Below are positions 25,101 through 33,235 of a stretch of 64,000 bases of DNA, in pieces. A program made the translations under genes and the position numbers. Source of the stretch: Achromobacter spanius (GTDB lineage Bacteria > Pseudomonadota > Gammaproteobacteria > Burkholderiales > Burkholderiaceae_B); contig NZ_CP034689.1 in the NCBI RefSeq assembly GCF_003994415.1, forward strand, positions 2,604,001 to 2,668,000, given 5' to 3'. The notes beneath the pieces were generated by a model. The model saw only the letters and a list, made by a program, of their open reading frames with translations, searched no databases and was not told the DNA's origin. How positions within the stretch are numbered: position 1 is the stretch's first letter; the number at the start of each line of letters is the position of its first letter.

Positions 25101-26639
25101 CATCAGGCGATTCAGCAGCGTCTGGTCCAGGCTAAGCCCTGCGCCAAGCGCGCCGCGCGCGGCTGCCGCCGCCAGGGCCTGTTCGCTGCCGGCGTTGATG
25201 GCGCCTACCGCCAGCGTCAGGTAGCGCGCGCCGTAGCTGGCGGCGCTGCCCAGGTCGAAGGTCTTGTTGGTGACGGCGGCCAGCGTGCCCTCGGTGTACA
25301 GCAGGGATTCACCGGCGCAGGTAACACCGCACACGCCGATGCGGATAGGGCCGGCGCCTTTGGGTTCCTGGTCCGCGGTGGGCGGAAGCATGTTGATCCA
25401 ACCGTTGGACAGGGCCAGGAAACTGCTGGCGGATGCCCCATAGGTGTAGCCGGCAGTGGAATCAAAAGGCGCCTTGCCGCGACCGATGGTGTTGATGGAT
25501 GCCCCCCGTTCAACGGTGATGCCGGTGGTCAGACCGCTGGTCACCAGGAAGACTTCGGCCGCTGAGAGCGACGCGCCCTCGCGCAGCGCCACGGATAAGA
25601 AGTGCGTGCGGGCGTAGCCGAAGTCGACGGTGTTGCTGTTGTTGGTGTAGTCCACATAGGGGACGGCGCCCAGCACCAGGCGGGGCGCGCCAAGCGCGCT
25701 GAGCTGGCCGGAATCCAGGGATAAGCCCTCGAAGCCTGCGCTGCGCCCCGCGCCCGGGGCGGTGACCTCTAGATGCCCCGCCTTGGTATCGCTGGACGAG
25801 ACGGCGAACGTGCCGCCGTAGCCGGCTGTGGCGGCGGAAAAGTCGACCTGGCCCGCGAACGAAAAGGCCTGGCCCTGGGCGCCGCCCGCCAGATAAGCCC
25901 GCAATGTGCGCGCGTCGGCGGGCAGCATGGCGCGCGGAACGCCGCGGCGCACGCCGTCGGCCTGCACGAAGGCTGCGTAGTCCATCTCGTTGTATTGCGA
26001 GTACTGGCGCAGGACGTCGCCGGACGTGATCAACAACTGCTTGGGCGCCGCCGTGGCGAGGTTTGTGCCGGCCGTGCCGACGTTGCCCGCAATGGACCAG
26101 GAGCCGTTGCGCAGCGGTATCGCGCCTGAAGCGGGCACGCCCGCCGCCAGGCCGTTGACTTCCACGCGGAACGCGCCCGGCATCAGGGCATAGGTGGATG
26201 GCATCAGCGTATAGGTGCCGGCGGGCAGGCCGGGCACGCCGCTCCCCACCGTGACTTGCTGACCGATCTGCGGCGAATGCTGGCGCCCGTCGGGCGTGGT
26301 GGGGGCCACGGGCGCCTGCATGCCGGGCACCAGCGCGTAGACCGGGTTGCTTGCCAGGCCCGGCAGGGTGAAGCCAGCACCCTTGGCATTGATCTGCACC
26401 AGCGGGTTGAATCGGGCGTCGGTGGAACCTCCCCGGCCCGTCACGAAAGCGGCCCCCAGCAATTGACCACCGCCGGACAGGTCGAGCATAGCGTTGCTGC
26501 CTACCCGAACCTCTTCGCCCGCCAGCTGGATACCGCTGCTTAATTCGCCGCCGATCGTGGCGGCGCCTGCGCCGGTCAACACGATGTTCTGCCCGGCGTA
26601 TTGATAGGTCACGCCGTCGACGGTGCCGCCGTAGGGCAT
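19107..26639 (-). CDS. Filamentous haemagglutinin family protein, C-terminal part (split by frameshift)
   Basis: This 2,510-residue frame continues the haemagglutinin that starts at 31489. It opens MPYGGTVDGVTYQYAGQNI, exactly the sequence expected after the N-terminal frame. It consists of beta-helix-like repeats (for example DGNLVVQGDLDLSGF, RAGGDLQIHGSINDG) and many segments of the form GNLxIxAxRIEFG. The C-terminal ~600 residues resemble the DUF3739-type end of this family, and it finishes NGALTSAQLEKLSPEERTAF. It would form a very long extracellular or surface fibre. With the frameshift it probably is not made as a separate protein, since MPYGG lacks any secretion signal. Confidence 0.75.
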   Translation of the reverse strand: MPYGGTVDGVTYQYAGQNIVLTGAGAATIGGELSSGIQLAGEEVRVGSNAMLDLSGGGQLLGAAFVTGRGGSTDARFNPLVQINAKGAGFTLPGLASNPVYALVPGMQAPVAPTTPDGRQHSPQIGQQVTVGSGVPGLPAGTYTLMPSTYALMPGAFRVEVNGLAAGVPASGAIPLRNGSWSIAGNVGTAGTNLATAAPKQLLITSGDVLRQYSQYNEMDYAAFVQADGVRRGVPRAMLPADARTLRAYLAGGAQGQAFSFAGQVDFSAATAGYGGTFAVSSSDTKAGHLEVTAPGAGRSAGFEGLSLDSGQLSALGAPRLVLGAVPYVDYTNNSNTVDFGYARTHFLSVALREGASLSAAEVFLVTSGLTTGITVERGASINTIGRGKAPFDSTAGYTYGASASSFLALSNGWINMLPPTADQEPKGAGPIRIGVCGVTCAGESLLYTEGTLAAVTNKTFDLGSAASYGARYLTLAVGAINAGSEQALAAAAARGALGAGLSLDQTLLNRLMAGDQRFGAPALEMLNLAVSDSFNFFETVTLDTTDPATGKSRLQTLALTAPAIYGYGQAGDVATLRAGNLIWNGSVTPPVGVIDNGAGTGSGTLNIQAERIEFGYGPYTQPLGELDNARLALGFANVNLSASDRITANHQGSLAVYQSRGAFDTASGWGYSGGTLNMEAPLLTGESGSINRIKAGTAINFSSPLAVASVPQGLGMGAELALDAGALNINGRITLPTGKLSAIADNALILGPGAHLDVAGRPVPFDDITKYSWGGDVSLHSRQGDITQAAGSIIDVSAQYNRAGRLTAVALADDAGRVDLQGRILGMASGRYDAGGTLVPYAFGEVDIRAQQVDFAALNQRLNEGQVFGGRSLQLKRGNLAIGDEVRARNVNISVDAGSLTVTGRIDASGDGAGSIRLAARDGLRLASTAALDAHSTTLRVDSYGKIIDAPNRAIVELNSGNGLLRMDAGAVIDLRAGTGAPRNDGLPRGTLALNAPRLGGATGGDINIDARGPLDIRGARSIAVNGVWVYTDATPGTETTADGKPYQVIDQAYLNRLHDDSVDFIDRARSNSNLVNGKLAGLLAYGDALHLRPGVEIRSATADGNLVVQGDLDLSGFRYASLNPHTPLRPGVYGSGEVGNLVIRAGGDLQIHGSINDGFAPPPEVKQDLNGWRLLPGRDFTGGDMITPHAGVVLAAGTAFPVGAILNYDLMLQGGMLAENSVLPVTAPLARELILPAGTVLSAPIFNPDGTVAHAAGTVLHQALTLPPGMALAAGTRLSSSAFLGAVTWPAGIPLPANANLAAAVTLPRGALIPSGTNVMLEPGVEYVDLRPRVDGAQGQVWAVAPMLPEGSQSWSMRLAGGADLGAADTRITQYATKVGLQRGDLVLADSHYGMYGFDGPGNFVWTQLVADDLGMPELVGQVIEDDFTRDMFGYPSAGALCADLPEYCASSGANNYIPAPATPRFSVLRTGTGDLDLLAGGSLRMQSLYGVYTAGTSSTGTYAGDPYNQPRLINSDDTVLRDPSKGFEAFVDGGPQSVYRAWYPDGGGNVTLRAGVSLTGDLMTASVASYGRPLTRSTGYSSDLVGNWLWRQGSGDAAIGQAQPTAWWLNFGTYTSSAPDQADELRGFTGFGTLGGGNLDIDVRGDAGIITSHPISYQERQINPRSQALTLAVASTGRVMADGTLALTGGGDLILRVGGSLNPALPSFYEAPGAVTNLRGQTLLQAASMGRMDPIYNLRAARDTRALDRFQASTYEPAGALTLTPGDSAFQVQSLGALVIQTARDPGRVLLPVSMPYTQADGTLGVYGSDSWFSLWTPNTAIDLFSAGGDVAPAFRAGIDNDGIVIYPSQFSAVAAHGDIRYDNPVALAPGALSRLDLLAGQSIYGGDAPFGRTSADPGALASIDRPAFAGKVKAAQSSSIIWGPTTLSPDGAYRDNVLFAFGSLTAATSDVMAPSRFYARDGDLVGVSSGRHIRLANIGNVLTGTDWYAAGGPVRMIAGRDIVGSGSPLGATDSLSGPIPYQYTDNLFVHGDANDVSVVQAGRDILYGSFTVAGPGTLEISAGRNILMEDKAAVVSLGPVVTGDTRPGASIVLQAGLGAQGGDYAGLLRHYLDGGVADPGLPLTDQGKPFKTYEAELLLWLTQAYGFAGSMDDARAFFDALPPAQQRVFARQVYFAELRAGGREFNDRSSPREGSYLRGRQAIAALFPSLSTTGQTQRYEGSITLYGGAGLQTRSGGNVQVLTPGGAQVYGVEGAAPPATAGVLTQGSGDIQLYAQDSILLGQSRVMTTFGGDILAWSAQGDINAGRGSKTTVVYTPPRRLYDSVGNITLSSAAPSSGAGIATLAPLAEVPAGDVDLYAPLGTIDAGEAGIRVSGNVNIAAQSVLNAANIKTQGDSVGIPLAATVNTGALTSASTAATSAVNAAQESVQRNQDRARQGQPSIINVQILGFGEEPLSGAAPPLQRDSRSDNASAYRPNNMVQVVGNGALTSAQLEKLSPEERTAFGL

Positions 26640-29600
26640 GACCAGCCCCGGCCACTGACGGACGTGACGCTGCCTGGCAGCAGATTGACGCGGGAGGTGG
26701 TGCCGGTGGTATCCGCGACCCCCACTTCCAGCATTCCGAGCGGCGCGCGCACCACGCCGCCCTGGTCGATGATGTCGGCGGCTAAGCGCAGCTTGCCGAA
26801 CGCGCTGTACGGAAGCGGGGGAAGGGCGTCGCTATTGCGGCGGATGGTAAGCGTGCGGTCCGCTTCGTAGCCGATGACGCCGTCGCGCGTGCCGTTCGGG
26901 CCGGCCACGATCCGCGTCACCGCTCCCGTGTCCGGATAGATCTGCGCGGCGGTCAGGCTGAGATTGCCCGGGGCAGCAAGCTGCGTGGTGTAGGGCTGGT
27001 TCGCCAGCGCGACCTGCGTGCCCCGGCCGCCCAGCACACGGATGTCGCCCTGGCTGCGCAGGTCGGTCTGGGTGAAGCCCGTGCCGACGTAGCTGACATC
27101 GCCGTTCGGCGCCCGCTGCGTGGTCAGCGCGCCCAGCACGACCATGTCGCGGATATCGATGAATCCGGCATCCGCGATGAAGGCGGATTCGCTGACGCGA
27201 GTGGAGGGCGGGCGCGAGGATGTCGGGCGGGTGTATAAGTCGGGCGCGCCGTTGTCGGTGGCCCCCGCCAGCATCACATAGGGGGCGGCCAACCGCACCT
27301 GGGCCGTGGAGGGGGCGGCTTCCGTCATGTTGAGCGACGTGCTGAACAGGCGCAGGCTTTGACCCATGCGCAGGTCGACGTCGCCCGCAAAGCTGATGGC
27401 GCCGTTGCTCAGCAGGTTCAGGCTGCCGAACCCCCCGTCCCGCACTTGCGCCACACTGATGGCGCCGCGCCCATAGACCAGTTCGTCGGCCGCGGCCTCC
27501 GGGTCGGCAAAGTCGGCAAGCTCGTCGGGCAAGGCCTGTTGCGACAGGAGCAGGTCACGTCCTTGGTTCACTCGGGCTGCCATCGCCGCCGTGCGGTAGA
27601 CCGGTGCATCCAGGCCGATTGACAGGGTGCCGCCGGCCGCGCCCGCGCCGCCTGCAAGGGCGGTCATGCGGCCATCCAGGTACAGGCCGTTGCCGGAACT
27701 GATGGTGATGCTGCCGCCAGCGCCAGCCAACCTCGTTGGCGCGCCGTTGACCAGCACCGTGGCGGCGCTGCCCGAGGCGTCCAGGCGGCTGCCGGGGCGC
27801 AAGACGATGAACAGGTCGGGCGACGGGGAGACGCCCAGCGACACGTCCACCTGGCCGCCCAGCACGATGCTGCCGCCGTCCTGCACGCGGCCATATGCCT
27901 GGCCGTCGTGGTTGAAGGCGGTGGCGGCGCGGCCCGCGACGTCCAGCACGGCGGTTTCGCCCAGCCAGATGGATCGGCCATGCCCGGCCGCGATGGCGTC
28001 ATCCGCGGACCCGGGTCGTATCCCCCGGACCGCGATAGCGCCGCCCCACGCGTTGAATGTGCCGTTCAGCGTGATCTGCCCGATGCCGGCCAGATCGATC
28101 TTCTGCCCTGGGTCCACCTCGACGAGGGCGCCGTCGCCCACGCGCAGAACCGTGGTCGCCAAATCGGCGGCGGTCGACAACGAGGATCCCGCCTGCAGCG
28201 CCAGGCTGGCGCCCTTGCGTTGCGTCAGCAGGCTTTTGGCCGGATTTTCCTGGTAGAGCACGGGCATCCAGGTCTGCAGGGCTTGCGACTTGTCCTGGAT
28301 GGCGCGCACGCCGGAGGCGTAGCGCTGGACCGGCATCGTGACCCGGACTTGCGCCCCGTCCGCGACCTCCAGGCCATGGAAGCCGATCACTTCGTATTGC
28401 GAGAACCCCATGTCGAAGGCGTTGTCGGCCAGGACGGAGACTCTGCTTCCCGCCGCGTCGGCGATCGCCGCGGCCACCTGACCTGCCGCTACGATGCGCA
28501 CCTTGTCCGCCTGCAAAGACAGCTTGCCGCCGCCGTCCACGCCCTGTGCCGCAATCGTCCCTTCGTGGCTGAGCGCGGCATCAAAGCCCGCCGCCAGCGT
28601 GACGTCGCCTCCCTTGCCGCCGAGGGTCTTGCCATTGGCCAGTATGGCTGCGCCGCCAGACACGTCCAAGATGCTGCCCGGGGCCAGTGTTACGCCCTGG
28701 GTGCTGCGCAGCGATACGGTGCCGCCCTGGCGATAGGCCAGTGCGCCGGAAGCGGCGGGGTTGGCAAGCACATTGGTCCACAGGCCGCCGGCGTCCAGTA
28801 CCGCGTTTGCCGAGACCGCCACGCCGGTGGGCCGGTCGGCGGGCGCGAGCACCGGCGTGTCTTCGTTGCGGCCGTTGGCGTTCCATTGCTTTATGATGTT
28901 GCCAGCCAGAATCCGGCCGCCCGCCGCGCTGATGCCGGCGTTGATGTCGACCTGGGGCGCATACAGAACCACGCTTGCACCCGTTGCCGTGTGCAAAGCC
29001 TGATCGACCGCGACCCCCTCGGTTCCGGCCAGCCGGATCGCGCCCAGATTGGCGGCGTTGAGCCAGGCCGCATCCAGCCGGATCTCGCCGTCGGCGGCGG
29101 CGCCCGCGCCTGCCGTCACATGCTTGGCGACCCCACCCAGCGTCCAGGCCAGCATGTTGGCGCTGGCATCGAAGATCGGCGTATAGCTCCCGACGGTCAA
29201 CTGCGCGCGGCGCGCGACGGCCGTTTGCGATTGGTAGTAGCCGTCCATATCCCATTGCGGTGCGTCGACCTGGCGCGCTCCCTGGTAGACCTCGCCCGTC
29301 AAGGTGCCCGCCAACTGGGCGGCGCCAGTGGAGACGATTAGCTGCCCCGCATCGCGGCCCACGGTGTAGCCGCTTTCAAAGCGCGATTTCGGGGCGATCA
29401 AGGGGTTGTAGAAGGTGCGCGTGGCCTTGTCGCCCCAGCGTGCATGGATATCTTCATATCCCCGGTACAGACCGGTGTAGAGCAGGTCGCCGGGCGCGCG
29501 CGAGACTTCGTACAGGCGGCCATCGGCGCCGCGCAGCCAGCTTTGGCGGATGTTGCCGTCCTGCACGTCCAGCGTGCCGCCCGACAGGTTGATGTCGGAG

Positions 29601-31489
29601 CCGGCCCGGGTGATCAATTCCCCGCCCGTGACGGTCACGGTACCGCCTTGCGCCAGCCATTCGCCGGCCCCACGTTCACGGGTGGCCAGATACCCGCCCA
29701 CTTCCAGCAGACCGCCGCTGGTGTACCAGCGGTCGCCGCTGTAGCCATTGGTGCCGCTGGCGACTTTCACCAGGGTGCGGCGGTCCACCCAGACATCGCT
29801 GTTGTTCAGCAGCTTGCTGTCGCGGTTGACGGGCGCGTCGCGCTGCTCGTTGCCCTGCACGTTGATTTGCAGGTTGTTCGATTCCATCGACACGCTGACG
29901 CCAATGGCGCCCGCCACGTCGAGTTCCGCGCCGTTCTCCAGCACGGCCTGCCTTTTGGCTGAAACGACGATCTGCCCGCCAGTGGCCAAGGTGGTCGAGC
30001 CGCCCTTGAAAGACGCCACGTCGCCCGTCACCACCTCGATGCGCGACAGATCCAAGCGGTCGGCGACCGTGCTCAGATTGTCGAATGCGCCGGTGGCCTT
30101 GTTGGTGGGCGAGCCGTCCACCGTCTTGATCGCGGCCTGGCGCTGGCTGTCCAGGCCGGTCAGGGCGGACGCCTCTACCAGCACGGCGGTGACGCTGCCC
30201 GCGCCCAGCGTCACGCTGCCTGCTGCATCGCTGGCCCGGTTCAGCAGATGGATGGCGCCGCGCGCAGTGATATCGGTGGTGGCGACCAGCACCCCGTCCT
30301 GGCGCACGGCATGGCCCGTCATCGTGATGTCGCCGACAGGCGCGCTGATCAGGCCGGTGTTGCGGACCTGGCCTGCCTTGCTGTCGGTTTTCAGCGTGGC
30401 GCTGATTTCGACGCCCGTGGTGGTGGACCTGGGATTGCCGTCGGTGCCGTAACCGCGGCGAATAACGAAATCGTCGCCCGCGGCCAGCACGGCCTGCCCG
30501 CGCGGGGTGGTGAGCGTGCCGGCGTTGTGGACTTCACTGCCCAGCAGCAGCACGTAGCCGCCGCCCTTGGTGGCGGTGGTGGGGGCGGCGGTATCGATGC
30601 GCGCGCCGGGCTGCACCAGCACGCTGCCCAGCGCGTCCTTGAAGGTGGGTTGCGTGCCGTCCGTGTCAACGAACAGGCCTTTTTCGCGGAACTGCGCGTC
30701 GGTGATGGTGGCGGCCGCGGCGACCAGGTTGCGGGCGTTGACCTGACTGGTGCCGCTGAAGATCACGCCGTTCTGGTTCACCACCAGCACGGTGCCGTCG
30801 GCTTTGATCGCGCCCTGGATCTGGCTGGGCCTGGCGTTGGCGCCGACAACGCGGTTCAGCACGGCATCGCTGGCGTCCTGCTTGAATTGCAGCGTGGTAT
30901 TGCGGCCGACGTTGAAGGTGTCCCAGTTCAGGATCGCGCGGGACTTCGTCTGTTCGATCGTGACCGTATGCCTGCCGCCGCTTGATGACGAGGTTGCCGC
31001 CTTGGCGCCTTCCCATTTGGCTTGCGCGCCCTGGGCTTCCCATAGGCCGCCTTCGACCCGCCCGTCCGGCACGTCCACACCGCCTGCCGCGGCGGCGGCG
31101 CGGGCGGCTGCCTGCGCCGCTTGCTGGGCGGCCACGGCGGCGGCCGTGCGGTTCAGGTTTTCCAGTGATTTCCGCAGTTGCTGACGTGATTGGGCCTGCT
31201 GGCGCGCGCTGTTGCCGATGCCTGCAAAGCTGCCGTCCGGCATGCGCCCAGTGCGCTGCGCGGTCGACTGCACCGCGTTCTTCTCGGAAAACCAGCCGGG
31301 GCTGAACGCGCGCGTCTGGGCCTGCGCCACGCCGCTGGCGGTGCCCGCGATAGCGAAGGCCGCAAGGGCCTGGGACAGCGGGCTCAGGCGCCGGGCAGCC
31401 TCACCGCCAGGATGGCGCGAACCCTTGGGGGCGGGGACGTGTTGCGGGCGAGAGGAGGCAAAAGGCGTAGCGGACGTAGACGAGGACAT
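26609..31489 (-). CDS. Filamentous haemagglutinin family protein, N-terminal part (split by frameshift)
   Basis: From the ATG at 31489 the protein has an extended N-region, a signal ending in GTASGVAQAQ, an Ala-rich helical segment, and a TPS/haemagglutination-activity domain at about residues 130-300 (SRAILNWDTFNVGRNTTLQF, then IKADGTVLVVNQNGVIFSG). Beta-helix repeats then follow for 1,300 residues. The frame breaks at 26646-26649: four C on the + strand give SGRGWSCPT instead of SGRGLVMPYGG, and one extra C restores a protein of about 4,100 residues. FecR, sigma and STN genes lie directly upstream on the same strand. No TpsB transporter gene is in the window. Confidence 0.8.
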   Translation of the reverse strand: MSSSTSATPFASSRPQHVPAPKGSRHPGGEAARRLSPLSQALAAFAIAGTASGVAQAQTRAFSPGWFSEKNAVQSTAQRTGRMPDGSFAGIGNSARQQAQSRQQLRKSLENLNRTAAAVAAQQAAQAAARAAAAAGGVDVPDGRVEGGLWEAQGAQAKWEGAKAATSSSSGGRHTVTIEQTKSRAILNWDTFNVGRNTTLQFKQDASDAVLNRVVGANARPSQIQGAIKADGTVLVVNQNGVIFSGTSQVNARNLVAAAATITDAQFREKGLFVDTDGTQPTFKDALGSVLVQPGARIDTAAPTTATKGGGYVLLLGSEVHNAGTLTTPRGQAVLAAGDDFVIRRGYGTDGNPRSTTTGVEISATLKTDSKAGQVRNTGLISAPVGDITMTGHAVRQDGVLVATTDITARGAIHLLNRASDAAGSVTLGAGSVTAVLVEASALTGLDSQRQAAIKTVDGSPTNKATGAFDNLSTVADRLDLSRIEVVTGDVASFKGGSTTLATGGQIVVSAKRQAVLENGAELDVAGAIGVSVSMESNNLQINVQGNEQRDAPVNRDSKLLNNSDVWVDRRTLVKVASGTNGYSGDRWYTSGGLLEVGGYLATRERGAGEWLAQGGTVTVTGGELITRAGSDINLSGGTLDVQDGNIRQSWLRGADGRLYEVSRAPGDLLYTGLYRGYEDIHARWGDKATRTFYNPLIAPKSRFESGYTVGRDAGQLIVSTGAAQLAGTLTGEVYQGARQVDAPQWDMDGYYQSQTAVARRAQLTVGSYTPIFDASANMLAWTLGGVAKHVTAGAGAAADGEIRLDAAWLNAANLGAIRLAGTEGVAVDQALHTATGASVVLYAPQVDINAGISAAGGRILAGNIIKQWNANGRNEDTPVLAPADRPTGVAVSANAVLDAGGLWTNVLANPAASGALAYRQGGTVSLRSTQGVTLAPGSILDVSGGAAILANGKTLGGKGGDVTLAAGFDAALSHEGTIAAQGVDGGGKLSLQADKVRIVAAGQVAAAIADAAGSRVSVLADNAFDMGFSQYEVIGFHGLEVADGAQVRVTMPVQRYASGVRAIQDKSQALQTWMPVLYQENPAKSLLTQRKGASLALQAGSSLSTAADLATTVLRVGDGALVEVDPGQKIDLAGIGQITLNGTFNAWGGAIAVRGIRPGSADDAIAAGHGRSIWLGETAVLDVAGRAATAFNHDGQAYGRVQDGGSIVLGGQVDVSLGVSPSPDLFIVLRPGSRLDASGSAATVLVNGAPTRLAGAGGSITISSGNGLYLDGRMTALAGGAGAAGGTLSIGLDAPVYRTAAMAARVNQGRDLLLSQQALPDELADFADPEAAADELVYGRGAISVAQVRDGGFGSLNLLSNGAISFAGDVDLRMGQSLRLFSTSLNMTEAAPSTAQVRLAAPYVMLAGATDNGAPDLYTRPTSSRPPSTRVSESAFIADAGFIDIRDMVVLGALTTQRAPNGDVSYVGTGFTQTDLRSQGDIRVLGGRGTQVALANQPYTTQLAAPGNLSLTAAQIYPDTGAVTRIVAGPNGTRDGVIGYEADRTLTIRRNSDALPPLPYSAFGKLRLAADIIDQGGVVRAPLGMLEVGVADTTGTTSRVNLLPGSVTSVSGRGWSCPTAAPSTA

Positions 31490-31562
31490 GGCGTGATTCA
31501 AGGATGTCGATGAAGGGCGGCAGTGACATGGCCACCGTGCCCGCTTACTCATCTAGTCGAAC

Positions 31563-31590
31563 GACGCCTTGGGGCTCGGCACAGAAATCC
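31563..31590 (-). promoter_or_regulatory. Possible ECF-sigma promoter before the haemagglutinin
   Basis: Between fecR and the haemagglutinin start the minus strand has GGATTT (31590-31585) and, 18 bases on, CGTC (31566-31563), about 75 bases before the ATG. This is the general -35/-10 format of ECF sigma promoters. It is suggestive only; one of the motifs is four bases long. Confidence 0.25.
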
Positions 31591-31632
31591 CCGTGAATTT
31601 TTTATGACAGGCGTCAGGCCCGCAGGGGGGTG

Positions 31633-32628
31633 TCAGCTTAAGAACACCACTTCGCCCATGCGACGAACCGACACGCCGTACAACTGCTGGATCTGCGCAA
31701 TGGCCTGATCAAGGTTCTTCACCTCGTAGCGCGCGCTTAATCGATGCTTCGCGAGCGCGTCGTTCAACAGCACCACCCGCCCAGGACGATATCGGTTGAT
31801 TTCGTCTATTGCCAGGTTCAGCGGTAAGTCGTGAAAACTGACGATGCCGGTACGCCAATCCGACACCGTCCGGGTGAAGACGGTTGGCGCATCCAGCGTA
31901 TCGGCGTCGTAGCTGAGTTGCTGTCCCGCTGTCAGCAGCATCGTGGCTTTGGGATGCGTCAGCTCAATCTGGCCACTGTTGCAGCGCAAGTGAACACGGT
32001 CGTCATGCAGGCGGCGTACCTCGACGTCTCCGGTGAACAGGCGCATGCGCGCCGACCCGGCGAGCACCGCGCAGGGTTGACTTCGAGCGGCCCGGATCGC
32101 GGCTTCGCCAGACACCACTTCAATGCGCGGTTCGTCGCCCCGCGTCGATACGTTGATGCTGGTCTGCGTGTTCAGATCCAGTTCGAGGTGCTGGCCCGCT
32201 ATTTCGATGCTGCGTTGTTCGCCCGTGACGGTGCGATAGTCGGCATTGGCTTGTGCCCAGGATGGCCACAGACCAAAAGGTGGCCGCAGCAGCGCAACCG
32301 CGGCCATGCTGGCGAAGGCGCCGGCCCCTCCCGCCAGGAACCATCTTCTGCCCAGCTTGACCGTGGCGGGGCGGGCCGGGTTGGGCGCTGGGTTGCATGC
32401 CCTGTAGGCGTGCGCGGCGTGGCCCAGTTCGTTCCAGGCGCGGGCGGCGTTTACCCAGGCGCGCTCGTGCGCCGCGCTTTGGGCGCGCCATGCCTTGAAC
32501 GCGTCGCCGTCTCGCGTGGTGGGCGCATTGGTCGCCAGCATGCGCGCCCAGGCATGGGCCTCGCGCTCGATGGCGGGGTCGGGAACAGGGCCCGGGTTAA
32601 GGTTGGTATCCATAGGGTTGTTTCGCAT
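31633..32628 (-). CDS. FecR-family anti-sigma factor
   Basis: The 331-residue protein has an N-terminal DUF4880 cytoplasmic domain (EAHAWARMLATNAPTTRDGD, then WRAQSAAHERAW), one TM segment around residues 94-113 (WFLAGGAGAFASMAAVALL), a periplasmic FecR domain (YRTVTGEQRSIEIAG, LDLNTQTSINVSTRG) and a C-terminal STN-like domain (LPLNLAIDEINRYRPGRVV). It would hold the adjacent ECF sigma factor and release it on a periplasmic signal. It sits between the sigma gene and the giant haemagglutinin, which is the obvious target. ATG 32628 is used; ATG 32613 is an alternative. Confidence 0.93.
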   Translation of the reverse strand: MRNNPMDTNLNPGPVPDPAIEREAHAWARMLATNAPTTRDGDAFKAWRAQSAAHERAWVNAARAWNELGHAAHAYRACNPAPNPARPATVKLGRRWFLAGGAGAFASMAAVALLRPPFGLWPSWAQANADYRTVTGEQRSIEIAGQHLELDLNTQTSINVSTRGDEPRIEVVSGEAAIRAARSQPCAVLAGSARMRLFTGDVEVRRLHDDRVHLRCNSGQIELTHPKATMLLTAGQQLSYDADTLDAPTVFTRTVSDWRTGIVSFHDLPLNLAIDEINRYRPGRVVLLNDALAKHRLSARYEVKNLDQAIAQIQQLYGVSVRRMGEVVFLS

Positions 32629-32719
32629 GCGCGGCGCGATTTTTGCCGTGCTGATATCTAGACGTTTTCACGAAGCCGGAACGGAACCCCATCGGACTGA
32701 AATGAACACTTTCTTGCAA

Positions 32720-33235
32720 TTATTTCTCCGTCCGAGCCATCGCCCGCACGCAATGCTCATGCGCGGTCTGTAGTTCACGCCCCACCAGCCGCACCGATAT
32801 GCCCCAGCGCTTGGCAAGCTCGGGCCGAGACAGGCCTTCCACGCGCGCGGCAAGCAAGATATCGCGCTGACGGGGCGTCAGCGCGTCCAAGGCCTTGAAC
32901 ATCTGCGTCATGTCCGAGCGTGACTGCATCACCACGTCCGGCCCGGGGCTGGCATCCGCGACGTCGAAAAATTCACTCACCTCGCTTTCGCTGAGCAGGC
33001 GCACATCCTGCCGGATGCGGTCAATGGCCACGTGCACGGCGGTGTTGACCAGATAAGACTGCGGGTGGCGAATGGCGTCCAGGTCGTCGCGCACGGACAA
33101 GCGCATATAGGCATCGTGCAGCGCGTCACCCGCCAGGTCGGACGCGCCGCCCAACCGGCGAGCCACCTGATGCTTGATGGCGTCGTAGCGCTCGGCGATC
33201 AGGCGCCGAAGCGCGGCCAGACCGGCACCGCTCAT
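32720..33235 (-). CDS. FecI-like ECF sigma factor
   Basis: The 171-residue protein has sigma region 2 (AERYDAIKHQVARRLGGASD, then LHDAYMRLS, HPQSYLVNTAVHVAIDRIRQ) and region 4 (ALDALTPRQRDILLAARVEG, then LSRPELAKRWGISVRLVGRE). The start at 33235 overlaps the stop of the upstream STN gene as ATGA, so the two are translationally coupled; a longer frame to 33472 would run across the STN gene and is rejected. It would direct RNA polymerase to the haemagglutinin promoter under control of FecR. Confidence 0.92.
   Translation of the reverse strand: MSGAGLAALRRLIAERYDAIKHQVARRLGGASDLAGDALHDAYMRLSVRDDLDAIRHPQSYLVNTAVHVAIDRIRQDVRLLSESEVSEFFDVADASPGPDVVMQSRSDMTQMFKALDALTPRQRDILLAARVEGLSRPELAKRWGISVRLVGRELQTAHEHCVRAMARTEK

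Noticed and set aside
22995..25565. Long open frame on the + strand opposite the haemagglutinin (856 codons).
   Set aside because: It is an antisense shadow of GC-rich repeat sequence; it has no domain-like order, and the minus-strand frame gives a continuous recognisable haemagglutinin.
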